Positions 12,156 to 23,472 of a stretch of 64,000 bases of DNA are shown piece by piece. Positions within the stretch are counted from its first letter, which is position 1. Each line of letters opens with the position of its first letter. The position numbers and the translations under genes were made by a program. The notes beneath the pieces are model-generated. The model was given only the letters and a program-made list of their open reading frames with translations, was not told the origin of the DNA and searched no databases. The stretch comes from Acanthosoma haemorrhoidale (lineage: Eukaryota > Arthropoda > Insecta > Hemiptera > Acanthosomatidae): contig OV884009.1 of the NCBI GenBank assembly GCA_930367205.1, positions 123,512,639 through 123,576,638 of the forward strand, given 5' to 3'.

Positions 12156-15100
12156 GCTGGTTAGTGAACTAGCTGAGGCATTCAGTATAAGTGCTGTCCT
12201 CTATCTAATATTAGTCTGGTTATGAACAAACTGTGTCCTACAGAACGACCGCTATACTGTTTTTGAATATTACGCTTGTTTGTGAACTAGCTGAGGCATT
12301 CAGTATAAGTGCTGTCCTCTATCTTATATTAGTCTGGTTATGAACAAGCTGTGTCCTACAGAACGACCGCTATACTGTTTTTGAATATTACGCTGGTTTG
12401 TGAACTAGCTGAGGCATTCAGTATAAGTGCTGTCCTATATCTAATATTCGTCTGGTTTTGAACATAATGTGTCCTACAGAACGACCGCTTTACTGCTTTT
12501 GAATATTAAGCTGGTTAGTGAACTAGCTAAGGCATTTAGTATCATTGCTGTCCTGTATTTAATATTAGTCTTGGTTTGAATAAAATGTGTCCCACAGAAC
12601 GACCGCTATACTGTTTTTGAATATTAGGCTGGTTAGTGAACTAGCTGAGGCATTCAGTATAAGTGGTGTCCTGTATTCAATATTAGTCTTGGTGTGACCA
12701 AAATGTGTTCTAGAGAAGGACCGCTATACTGTTTTTCAATATTAAGCTGGTTAGTGAAATAGCTAAGGCATTTAGTAATAGTGCTGTCTTGTATTTAACA
12801 TTAGTCTTGGTGTGAACAAAATGTGTCCTACAGAATCACCGCTATACTGTTTTTGAATATTAAGCTGGTTAGTGAACTAGCTGAGCATTCAGTATAAGTG
12901 CTGTCCTGTATTTAATATTAGTCTTGGTGTGAAAAAAATGTGTCCTACAGTACGACCGCTGTACTATTTTTGAATATTTAGCTGGTTAGTGAACTAGCTG
13001 AGTCCAATTAGTATAAGTGTTGTCCTCTATTTAATATTAGTCTGGTTTTGAACAAAATGTGTCCCACGGAACGACCGCTATACTATTTTTTAATATAAAG
13101 CTGATTAATGAACTAGCTAAGGCATTGAGTATAAGTGCTGTCCTGTATTTAACATTAGTCTTGGTGTGAACAAAATGTGTCCTACAGAATCACCGCTATA
13201 CTGTTTTTGAATATTAGGCTGGTTAGTGAACTAGCTGAGCATTCAGTATAAGTGCTGTCCTGTATTTAATATTAGTCTTGGTGTGAACAAAATGTGTCAT
13301 ACAGTACGACCGCTGTACTATTTTTGAATATTTAGCTGGTTAGTGAACTAGCTGAGGCATTCAGTATAAGTGCTGTCCTCTATCTAATATTAGTCCGGTT
13401 TTGAACAAAACGAGTCCCACGGAACGACCGCTATACTATTTTTTAATATTACGCTGGTTTGTGAACTAGCTGAGGCATTCAGTATAAGTGCTGTCCTCTA
13501 CCTAATATTAGTCTGGTTATGAACAAACTGTGTCCTACAGAACGACCGCTATATTGTTTTTGAATATTACGCTTGTTTGTGAACTAGCTGAGGCATTCAG
13601 TATAAGTGCTGTCCTTTATCTTATATTAGTCTGGTTATGAACAAAATGTGTCCTACAGAACGACCGCTGTACTATTTTTGAATATTTAGCTGGTTAGTGA
13701 ACTAGCTGAGGCCAATTAGTATAAGTGTTGTCCTCTATTTAATATTAGTCTGGTTTTGAACAAAATGTGTCCCACGGAACGACCGCTATACTATTTTTTA
13801 ATATAAAGCTGATTAATGAACTAGCTAAGGCATTGAGTATAAGTGCTGTCCTGTATTTTACATTAGTCTTGGTGTGAACAAAATGTGTCCTAGAGAAGAA
13901 CCGCTATACTGTTTTTCAATATTAAGCTGGTTAGTGAAATAGCTAAGGCATTTAGTAATAGTGCTGTCTTGTATTTAACATTAGTCTTGGTGTGAACAAA
14001 ATGTGTCCTACAGTACGACCGCTGTACTATTTTTGAATATTTAGCTGGTTAGTGAACTAGCTGAGTCCAATTAGTATAAGTGCTGTCCTGTATTTAATAT
14101 TAGTCTTGGTGTGAACGAAATGTGTCCTACAGTACGACCGCTGTACTATTTTTGAATATTTAGCTGGTTAGTGAACTAGCTGAGTCCAATTAGTATAAGT
14201 GTTGTCCTCTATTTAATATTAGTCTGGTTTTGAACAAAATGTGTCCCACGGAACGACCGCTATACTATTTTTTAATATAAAGCTGATTAATGAACTAGCT
14301 AAGGCATTGCGTATAAGTGCTGTCCTCTATCTAATATTAGTCTGGTTATGAACAAACTGTGTCCTACAGAACGACCGCTATACTGTTTTTGAATATTACG
14401 CTTGTTTGTGAACTAGCTGAGGCATTCCGTATAAGTGATGTCCTCTATCTTATATTAGTCTGGTTATGAACAAGCTGTGTCCTACAGAACGACCGCTATA
14501 CTGTTTTTGAATATTACGCTGGTTTGTGAACTAGCTGAGGCATTCAGTATAAGTGCTGTCCTATATCTAATATTCGTCTGGTTTTGAACATAATGTGTCC
14601 TACAGAACGACCGCTTTACTGCTTTTGAATATTAAGCTGATTAGTGAACTAGCTAAGGCATTTAGTATCAATGCTGTCCTCTATCTAATATTAGTCTGGT
14701 TATAAACAAACTGTGTCCTACAGAACGACCGCTATACTGTTTTTGAATATTACGCTTGTTTGTGAACTAGCTGAGGCATTCAGTATAAGTGCTGTCCTCA
14801 ATCTAATATTAGTCTGGTTATGAACAAACTGTGTCATACAGAACGACCGCTATACTATTTTTTAATATAAAGCTGATTAGTGAACTAGCTAAGGCAATCA
14901 GTATAAGTGCTGTCCTGTATTTAATATTAGTCTTGGTGTGAACAAAATGTGACCCACAGAACGACCGCTATACTGTTTTTGAATATTAAGCTAGTTAGTG
15001 AACTAGCTGAGGCATTCAGTAAAAGTGTTGTCCTCTATTTAATATTAGTCTGGTTTTGAATAAAATGTGTCCTACAGAAAGACCGCTATACTGTTTTTAA

Positions 15101-16454
15101 AAATTAACCTGGTTAGTGAACTAGCTAAGGCATTCAGTAATAGTGCTGTCCTGTATTTAACATTAGTCTTGGTGTGAACAAAATGTGTCCTACAGAATCA
15201 CCGCTATACTGTTTTTGAATATTAGGCTGGTTAGTGAACTAGCTGAGCATTCAGTATAAGTGCTGTCCTGTATTTAATATTAGTCTTGGTGTGAACAAAA
15301 TGTGACCCACAGAACGACCGCTATACTGTTTTTGAATATTGAGCTAGTTAGTGAACTAGCTGAAGCATTCAGTAAAAGTGCTGTCCTCTATCTAATATTA
15401 GTCTGGTTATAAACAAACTGTGTCCTACAGAACGACCGCTATACTGTTTTTGAATATTACGCTTGTTTGTGAACTAGCTGAGGCATTCAGTATAAGTGCT
15501 GTCCTCAATCTAATATTAGTCTGGTTATGAACAAACTGTGTCCTACAGAACGACCGCTGTACTATTTTTGCATATTTAGCTGGTTAGTGAACTAGCTGAG
15601 GCATTCAGTATAAGTGCTGTCCTCTATCTAATATTAGTCCGGTTTTGAACAAAACGAGTCCCACGGAACGACCGCTATACTATTTTTTAATATTACGCTG
15701 GTTTGTGAACTAGCTGAGGCATTCAGTATAAGTGCTGTCCTGTATTTAACATTAGTCTTGGTGTGAACAAAATGTGTCCTACAGAATCACCGATGTACTG
15801 TTTTTGAATATTAAGCTGGTTGGTGAACTAGCTGAGGCATTCAGTATAAGTGCCGTCCTCTATCTAATATTAGTCTGGTTATGAACAAAATGTGTCCTAC
15901 AGAACGACCGCTGTACTATTTTTGAATATTTAGCTGGTTAGTGAACTAGCTGAGGCATTCAGTATTAGTGCTGTCCTCTATTTAATATTAGTCCGGTTTT
16001 GAACAAAAAGTGTCCCACGGAACGACCGCTATACTATTTTTTAATATAAAGCTGATTAGTGAACTAGCTAAGGCATTCAGTATAAGTGCTGTCCTGTATT
16101 TAACATTAGTCTTGGGTTGAACAAAATGTGTCCCACAGAACGACCGCTATACTGTTTTTGAATATTACGCTTGTTTGTGAACTAGCTGAGGCATTCAGTA
16201 TAAGTGCTGTCCTCAATCTAATATTAGTCTGGTTATGAACAAACTGTGTCCTACAGAACGACCGCTATACTGTTTTTGAATATTAAGCTTGTTTGTGAAC
16301 TAGCTGAGGCATTCAGTATAAGTGTTGTCTTCTATTTAATATTAGTCTGGTTTTGAACAAAATGTGTCATACAGAACGACCGCTATACTATTTTTTAATA
16401 TAAAGCTGATTAGTGAACTAGCTAAGCCAATCAGTATAAGTGCTGTCCTGTATT
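11340..16454 (+). repeat. 11.2-kb block, second (partial) copy
   Basis: Collinear with 131-5245 at offset 11209. From about 16310 the match shifts toward 6755-7205 at offset 9555, a difference of 1,654 bp (14 monomers plus 2). The AAGCCAATC variant (16425) still agrees with 5215. The right junction is therefore a mosaic, as expected from unequal exchange or conversion. Confidence 0.82.
12156..13217 (+). repeat. Complete nine-monomer HOR copy (1,062 bp)
   Basis: Same structure as 947-2008 at offset 11209, with a few single-base differences: M2 reads GCATTCAGTATAAG, and M4 reads TTGGTTTGAATAAAATG with ATCATTGC for ATCAATGC. Confidence 0.9.
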
Positions 16455-17850
16455 TAATATTAGTCTTGGTGTGAACAAAATGTGACCCACAGAACGACCG
16501 CTATACTGTTTTTGAATATTAAGCTAGTTAGTGAACTAGCTGAGGCATTCAGTAAAAGTGTTGTCCTCTATTTAATATTAGTCTGGTTTTGAATAAAATG
16601 TGTCCTACAGAAAGACCGCTATACTGTTTTTAAAAATTAACCTGGTTAGTGAACTAGCTAAGGCATTCAGTAATAGTGCTGTCCTGTATTTAACATTAGT
16701 CTTGGTGTGAACAAAATGTGTCCTACAGAATCACCGCTATACTGTTTTTGAATATTAGGCTGATTAGTGAACTAGCTGAGCACCGTATAAGTGCTGTCCT
16801 GTATTTAATATTAGTCTTGGTGTGAACAAAATGTGACCCACAGAACGACCGCTATACTGTTTTTGAATATTGAGCTAGTTAGTGAACTAGCTGAAGCATT
16901 CAGTAAAAGTGCTGTCCTCTATCTAATATTAGTCTGGTTATAAACAAACTGTGTCCTACAGAACGACCGCTATACTGTTTTTGAATATTACGCTTGTTTG
17001 TGAACTAGCTGAGGCATTCAGTATAAGTGCTGTCCTCTATCTAATATTAGTCTGGTTTTGAACAAAACGAGTCCCACGGAACGACCGCTATACTATTTTT
17101 TAATATTACGCTGGTTTGTGAACTAGCTGAGGCATTCAGTATAAGTGCTGTCCTGTATTTAACATTAGTCTTGGTGTGAACAAAATGTGTCCTACAGAAT
17201 CACCGATGTACTGTTTTTGAATATTAAGCTGGTTGGTGAACTAGCTGAGGCATTCAGTATAAGTGCCGTCCTCTATCTAATATTAGTCTGGTTATGAACA
17301 AAATGTGTCCTACAGAACGACCGCTGTACTATTTTTGAATATTTAGCTGGTTAGTGAACCAGCTGAGGCATTCAGTAAAAGTGCTGTCCTCTATCTAATA
17401 TTAGTCTGGTTATAAACAAACTGTGTCCTACAGAACGACCGCTATACTGTTTTTGAATATTAGGCTGATTAGTGAACTAGCTGAGCATTCAGTATAAGTG
17501 CTGTCCTGTATTTAACATTAGTCTTGGTGTGAACAAAATGTGTCCTACAGAATCACCGCTATACTGTTTTTGAATATTAGGCTGGTTAGTGAACTAGCTG
17601 AGCATTCAGTATAAGTGCTGTCCTCTATTTAATATTAGTCCGGTTTTGAACAAAAAGTGTCCCACGGAACGACCGCTATACTATTTTTTAATATAAAGCT
17701 GATTAGTGAACTAGCTAAGGCATTCAGTATAAGTGCTGTCCTGTATTTAACGTTAGTCTTGGGTTGAACAAAATGTGTCCCACAGAACGACCGCTATACT
17801 GTTTTTGAATATTAAGCTGGTTAGTGAACCAGCTGAGGCATTCAGTATAA
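16455..17850 (+). repeat. Mixed-order satellite segment
   Basis: Monomers of the mixed family without a stated HOR order. One monomer near 16780 is about two or three bases short (GAGCACCGTATAAG for GAGCATTCAGTATAAG). Nothing other than satellite is present. Confidence 0.75.
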
Positions 17851-18908
17851 GTGTGTTCTTCTATTTAATATTAGTCTGGTTTTGAACAAAATGTGTCCTA
17901 CAGAATCACCGCTATACTGTTTTTGAATATTAGGCTGATTAGTGAACTAGCTGAGCATTCAGTATAAGTGCTGTCCTGTATTTAATATTAGTCTTGGTGT
18001 GAACAAAATGTGACCCACAGAACGACCGCTATACTGTTTTTGAATATTGAGCTAGTTAGTGAACTAGCTGAAGCATTCAGTAAAAGTGCTGTCCTCTATC
18101 TAATATTAGTCTGGTTATAAACAAACTGTGTCCTACAGAACGACCGCTATACTGTTTTTGAATATTAGGCTGATTAGTGAACTAGCTGAGCATTCAGTAT
18201 AAGTGCTGTCCTGTATTTAACATTAGTCTTGGTGTGAACAAAATGTGTCCTACAGAATCACCGCTATACTGTTTTTGAATATTAGGCTGGTTAGTGAACT
18301 AGCTGAGCATTCAGTATAAGTGCTGTCCTGTATTTAATATTAGTCTTGGTGTGAACAAAATGTGTCCTACAGTACGACCGCTGTACTATTTTTGAATATT
18401 TAGCTGGTTAGTGAACTAGCTGAGGCATTCAGTATAAGTGCTGTCCTGTATTTAACATTAGTCTTGGTGTGAACAAAATGTGTCCTACAGAATCACCGCT
18501 ATACTGTTTTTGAATATTAGGCTGGTTAGTGAACTAGCTGAGCATTCAGTATAAGTGCTGTCCTGTATTTATTATTAGTCTTGGTGTGAACAAAATGTGT
18601 CCTACAGAACGACCGCTATACTGTTTTTGAATATTACGCTTGTTTGTGAACTAGCTGAGGCATTCAGTATAAGTGCTGTCCTCTATCTAATATTAGTCTG
18701 GTTTTGAACAAAACGAGTCCCACGGAACGACCGCTATACTATTTTTTAATATTACGCTGGTTTGTGAACTAGCTGAGGCATTCAGTATAAGTGCTGTCCT
18801 GTATTTAACATTAGTCTTGGTGTGAACAAAATGTGTCCTACAGAATCACCGATGTACTGTTTTTGAATATTAAGCTGGTTGGTGAACTAGCTGAGGCATT
18901 CAGTATAA
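17851..18908 (+). repeat. Second HOR type, copy 1 (1,058 bp, nine monomers)
   Basis: Starts at the private motif GTGTGTTCTTCTATTTAA and contains nine monomers, several of them the 117-bp GAGCATTC form, giving 1,058 bp rather than 1,062. The rare TATTTATTATTAG at about 18570 recurs at 19628 in copy 2. Composition is unrelated in order to M1-M9. Confidence 0.85.
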
Positions 18909-19966
18909 GTGTGTTCTTCTATTTAATATTAGTCTGGTTTTGAACAAAATGTGTCCTACAGAATCACCGCTATACTGTTTTTGAATATTAGGCTGATTAG
19001 TGAACTAGCTGAGCATTCAGTATAAGTGCTGTCCTGTATTTAATATTAGTCTTGGTGTGAACAAAATGTGACCCACAGAACGACCGCTATACTGTTTTTG
19101 AATATTGAGCTAGTTAGTGAACTAGCTGAAGCATTCAGTAAAAGTGCTGTCCTCTATCTAATATTAGTCTGGTTATAAACAAACTGTGTCCTACAGAACG
19201 ACCGCTATACTGTTTTTGAATATTAGGCTGATTAGTGAACTAGCTGAGCATTCAGTATAAGTGCTGTCCTGTATTTAACATTAGTCTTGGTGTGAACAAA
19301 ATGTGTCCTACAGAATCACCGCTATACTGTTTTTGAATATTAGGCTGGTTAGTGAACTAGCTGAGCATTCAGTATAAGTGCTGTCCTGTATTTAATATTA
19401 GTCTTGGTGTGAACAAAATGTGTCCTACAGTACGACCGCTGTACTATTTTTGAATATTTAGCTGGTTAGTGAACTAGCTGAGGCATTCAGTATAAGTGCT
19501 GTCCTGTATTTAACATTAGTCTTGGTGTGAACAAAATGTGTCCTACAGAATCACCGCTATACTGTTTTTGAATATTAGGCTGGTTAGTGAACTAGCTGAG
19601 CATTCAGTATAAGTGCTGTCCTGTATTTATTATTAGTCTTGGTGTGAACAAAATGTGTCCTACAGAACGACCGCTATACTGTTTTTGAATATTACGCTTG
19701 TTTGTGAACTAGCTGAGGCATTCAGTATAAGTGCTGTCCTCTATCTAATATTAGTCTGGTTTTGAACAAAACGAGTCCCACGGAACGACCGCTATACTAT
19801 TTTTTAATATTACGCTGGTTTGTGAACTAGCTGAGGCATTCAGTATAAGTGCTGTCCTGTATTTAACATTAGTCTTGGTGTGAACAAAATGTGTCCTACA
19901 GAATCACCGATGTACTGTTTTTGAATATTAAGCTGGTTGGTGAACTAGCTGAGGCATTCAGTATAA
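18909..19966 (+). repeat. Second HOR type, copy 2 (1,058 bp)
   Basis: Appears identical to 17851-18908 in every stretch I compared by eye, including rare variants. After it the array continues with the GTGCCGTCC monomer instead of GTGTGTTC. Its near-identity makes it one of the youngest duplications in the window. Confidence 0.85.
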
Positions 19967-20090
19967 GTGCCGTCCTCTATCTAATATTAGTCTGGTTATG
20001 AACAAAATGTGTCCTACAGAATCACCGCTATACTGTTTTTGAATATTACGCTGGTTTGTGAACTAGCTGAGGCATTCAGTATAAGTGCTG

Positions 20091-20562
20091 TCCTATATCT
20101 AATATTCGTCTGGTTTTGAACATAATGTGTCCTACAGAACGACCGCTTTACTGCTTTTGAATATTAAGCTGATTAGTGAACTAGCTAAGGCATTTAGTAT
20201 CAATGCTGTCCTGTATTTAATATTAGTCTTGTTGTGAATAAAATGTGTCCCACAGAACGACCGCTATACTGTTTTTGAATATTAGGCTGGTTAGTGAACT
20301 AGCTGAGGCATTCAGTATAAGTGCTGTCCTATATCTAATATTCGTCTGGTTTTGAACATAATGTGTCCTACAGAACGACCGCTTTACTGCTTTTGAATAT
20401 TAAGCTGATTAGTGAACTAGCTAAGGCATTTAGTATCAATGCTGTCCTGTATTTAATATTAGTCTTGGTGTGAATAAAATGTGTCCCACAGAACGACCGC
20501 TATACTGTTTTTGAATATTAGGCTGGTTAGTGAACTAGCTGAGCATTCAGTATAAGTGCAGT
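20091..20562 (+). repeat. Two-monomer tandem duplication (2 x 236 bp)
   Basis: An M3-M4 pair is repeated: CCTATATCTAATATTCGTC starts at about 20092 and again at 20328, 236 bp later. The second pair ends in a GAGCATTC monomer with GTGCAGTCC. Confidence 0.8.
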
Positions 20563-20874
20563 CCTGTATTTAATATTAGTCTTGGTGTGAACAAAATGTG
20601 TCCTACAGTACGACCGCTGTACTATTTTTGAATATTTAGCTGGTTAGTGAACTAGCTGAGGCATTCAGTATAAGTGCTGTCCTCTATTTAATATTAGTCT
20701 GGTTTTGAACAAAATGTGTCCCACGGAACGACCGCTATACTATTTTTTAATATAAAGCTGATTAATGAACTAGCTAAGGCATTGAGTATAAGTGCTGTCC
20801 TGTATTTAACATTAGTCTTGGTGTGAACAAAATGTGTCCCACAGAATCACCGATATACTGTTGTTGAATATTAA

Positions 20875-21701
20875 GCTGGTTAGTGAACTAGCTGAGGCAT
20901 TCAGTATAAGTGCTGTCCTCTATCTAATATTAGTCTGGTTATGAACAAACTGTGTCCTACAGAACGACCGCTATACTGTTTTTGAATATTACGCTTGTTT
21001 GTGAACTAGCTGAGGCATTCCGTATAAGTGCTGTCCTCTATCTTATATTAGTCTGGTTATGAACAAGCTGTGTCCTACAGAACGACCGCTATACTGTTTT
21101 TGAATATTACGCTGGTTTGTGAACTAGCTGAGGCATTCAGTATAAGTGCTGTCCTATATCTAATATTCGTCTGGTTTTGAACATAATGTGTCCTACAGAA
21201 CGACCGCTTTACTGCTTTTGAATATTAAGCTGATTAGTGAACTAGCTAAGGCATTTAGTATCAATGCTGTCCTGTATTTAATATTAGTCTTGGTGTGAAT
21301 AAAATGTGTCCCACAGAACGACCGCTATACTGTTTTTGAATATTAGGCTGGTTAGTGAACTAGCTGAGGCATTCAGTATAAGTGGTGTCCTGTATTCAAT
21401 ATTAGTCTTGGTGTGAACAAAATGTGTCCTACAGTACGACCGCTGTACTATTTTTGAATATTTAGCTGGTTAGTGAACTAGCTGAGTCCAATTAGTATAA
21501 TTGTTGTCCTCTATTTAATATTAGTCTGGTTTTGAACAAAATGTGTCCCACGGAACGACCGCTATACTATTTTTTAATATAAAGCTGATTAATGAACTAG
21601 CTAAGGCATTGAGTATAAGTGCTGTCCTGTATTTAACATTAGTCTTGGTGTGAACAAAATGTGTCCCACAGAATCACCGATATACTGTTGTTGAATATTA
21701 A
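20875..21701 (+). repeat. Contracted seven-monomer HOR derivative (827 bp)
   Basis: Order is M1, M2, M3, M4, an M5/M7 fusion (21347-21464), M8, M9. The M6 position is absent, and M5 and M7 share one monomer. The fusion monomer starts as M5 (GTGGTGTCC, GTATTCAATATT), switches at the start of half-unit B to GTGTGAAC and ends as M7 (CAGTACGACCGCTGTAC). The length, 6 x 118 + 119, fits exactly. M8 carries TATAATTGTTG. Confidence 0.88.
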
Positions 21702-22173
21702 GCTGGTTAGTGAACTAGCTGAGGCATTCAGTATAAGTGCTGTCCTCTATCTAATATTAGTCTGGTTATGAACAAACTGTGTCCTACAGAACGACCGCTA
21801 TACTGTTTTTGAATATTACGCTTGTTTGTGAACTAGCTGAGGCATTCCGTATAAGTGCTGTCCTCTATCTTATATTAGTCTGGTTATGAACAAGCAGTGT
21901 CCTACAGAACGACCGCTATACTGTTTTTGAATATTACGCTGGTTTGTGAACTAGCTGAGGCATTCAGTATAAGTGCTGTCCTATATCTAATATTCGTCTG
22001 GTTTTGAACATAATGTGTCCTACAGAACGACCGCTTTACTGCTTTTGAATATTAAGCTGATTAGTGAACTAGCTAAGGCATTTAGTATCAATGCTGTCCT
22101 GTATTTAATATTAGTCTTGGTGTGAATAAAATGTGTCCTACAGAATCACCGATATACAGTTGTTGAATATTAA
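21702..22173 (+). repeat. Contracted four-monomer HOR derivative (472 bp)
   Basis: Order is M1, M2, M3 and an M4/M9 fusion at 22056-22173. The fusion begins with the M4 signature GTATCAATGC and GTGTGAATAAAATG and ends with an M9 end GATATACAGTTGTTG. The unit then returns to an M1-like monomer at 22174, itself fused to an M7-like 3' end. Confidence 0.85.
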
Positions 22174-23118
22174 GCTGGTTAGTGAACTAGCTGAGGCATT
22201 CAGTATAAGTGCTGTCCTCTATCTAATATTAGTCTGGTTATGAACAAAATGTGTCCTACAGAACGACCGCTGTACTATTTTTGAATATTTAGCTGGTTAG
22301 TGAACTAGCTGAGGCCAATTATTATAAGTGTTGTCCTCTATTTAATATTAGTCTGGTTTTGAACATAATGTGTCCTACAGAACGACCGCTTTACTGCTTT
22401 TGAATATTAAGCTGATTAGTGAACTAGCTAAGGCATTTAGTATCAATGCTGTCCTGTATTTAATATTAGTCTTGGTGTGAATAAAATGTGTCCCACAGAA
22501 CGACCGCTATACTGTTTTTGAATATTAGGCTGGTTAGTGAACTAGCTGAGGCATTCAGTATAAGTGGTGTCCTGTATTCAATATTAGTCTTGGTGTGACC
22601 AAAATGTGTTCTAGAGAAGGACCGCTATACTGTTTTTCAATATTAAGCTGGTTAGTGAAATAGCTAAGGCATTTAGTAATAGTGCTGTCTTGTATTTAAC
22701 ATTAGTCTTGGTGTGAACAAAATGTGTCCTACAGAATCACCGCTATACTGTTTTTGAATATTAAGCTGGTTAGTGAACTAGCTGAGCATTCAGTATAAGT
22801 GCTGTCCTGTATTTAATATTAGTCTTGGTGTGAACAAAATGTGTCCTACAGTACGACCGCTGTACTATTTTTGAATATTTAGCTGGTTAGTGAACTAGCT
22901 GAGTCCAATTAGTATAAGTGTTGTCCTCTATTTAATATTAGTCTGGTTTTGAACAAGATGTGTCCCACGGAACGACCGCTATACTATTTTTTAATATAAA
23001 GCTGATTAATGAACTAGCTAAGGCATTGAGTATAAGTGCTGTCCTGTATTTAACATTAGTCTTGGTGTGAACAAAATGTGTCCCACAGAATCACCGATAT
23101 ACTGTTGTTGAATATTAA

Positions 23119-23176
23119 GCTGGTTAGTGAACTAGCTGAGGCATTCAGTATAAGTGCTGTCCTCTATCTAATATTA
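23119..23176 (+). repeat. Half-unit A of the monomer (58 bp exemplar)
   Basis: First half of an exemplar monomer. It opens GCTGGTTAGTGAAC and closes with GCTGTCCTC, a short pyrimidine-rich stretch and AATATTA. Its start and end both match half-unit B: GCTGGTTAGTGAAC against GTCTGGTTATGAAC, and GCT...AATATTA against GCT...AATATTA. The middle (CTAGCTGAGGCATTCAG) is particular to A. This half carries the length-changing variants: GAGCATTC (one base shorter), and GAGTCCAATTAG or GAGGCCAATTAG (one base longer). It also holds a short dyad, GCTRGTT-AGTG-AACTAGC. Confidence 0.75.
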
Positions 23177-23236
23177 GTCTGGTTATGAACAAACTGTGTC
23201 CTACAGAACGACCGCTATACTGTTTTTGAATATTAC
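23177..23236 (+). repeat. Half-unit B of the monomer (60 bp exemplar)
   Basis: Second half of the same monomer. It opens GTCTGGTTATGAAC, continues TGTGTCCTACAG, then the CpG-bearing box ACGACCGCT, a T run and GAATATTA. Across the boundary AATATTA-nn-CTGGTTA-TGAAC the two halves agree at about 18 of 22 aligned positions, and at about 14 of 22 over the closing segment. I infer that the 118-bp unit arose by doubling of a roughly 59-bp repeat and later divergence. Main variants of the B opening are CTGGTTATGAAC, CTGGTTTTGAAC, CCGGTTTTGAAC, CTTGGTGTGAAC and CTTGGTGTGACC; these help define monomer types. Confidence 0.75.
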
Positions 23237-23354
23237 GCTTGTTTGTGAACTAGCTGAGGCATTCCGTATAAGTGCTGTCCTCTATCTTATATTAGTCTGG
23301 TTATGAACAAGCTGTGTCCTACAGAACGACCGCTATACTGTTTTTGAATATTAC
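23237..23354 (+). repeat. HOR monomer type M2 (118 bp)
   Basis: Opens GCTTGTTTGTG. Diagnostic changes are GCATTCCGTATAAG (C for A), CTATCTTATATTAG (T for A) and GAACAAGCTGTG. In the copies at 12274 and 36456 the first of these is GCATTCAGTATAAG, and a derivative carries TTAGTGTGG at about 43126, 49617 and 51033. Confidence 0.88.
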
Positions 23355-23472
23355 GCTGGTTTGTGAACTAGCTGAGGCATTCAGTATAAGTGCTGTCCTA
23401 TATCTAATATTCGTCTGGTTTTGAACATAATGTGTCCTACAGAACGACCGCTTTACTGCTTTTGAATATTAA
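23355..23472 (+). repeat. HOR monomer type M3 (118 bp)
   Basis: Opens GCTGGTTTGTG. Diagnostics are CCTATATCTAATATTCGTC, TGAACATAATGTG and CGCTTTACTGCTTTTG. In the copies at 26895 and 33151 one base is lost (CAGACGACC for CAGAACGACC), giving 117 bp. That loss explains the longest chance ORF in the window. Confidence 0.88.

Larger units (their letters stand above)
23119..23236 (+). repeat. HOR monomer type M1 (118 bp)
   Basis: Opens GCTGGTTAGTG and has CTCTATCTAATATTAG, CTGGTTATGAACAAACTGTG and a 3' end GAATATTAC. It always follows the GTTGTT end of M9 in complete units. M1-like monomers with AAAATGTG instead of AAACTGTG occur outside the HOR. Confidence 0.88.

Noticed and set aside
23395..23425. 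CENP-B-box-like sequence around ATTCGTCTGG in M3
   Set aside because: It shares only a TTCG start with the known box and lacks the spaced CGGG core, so it is not a credible match.
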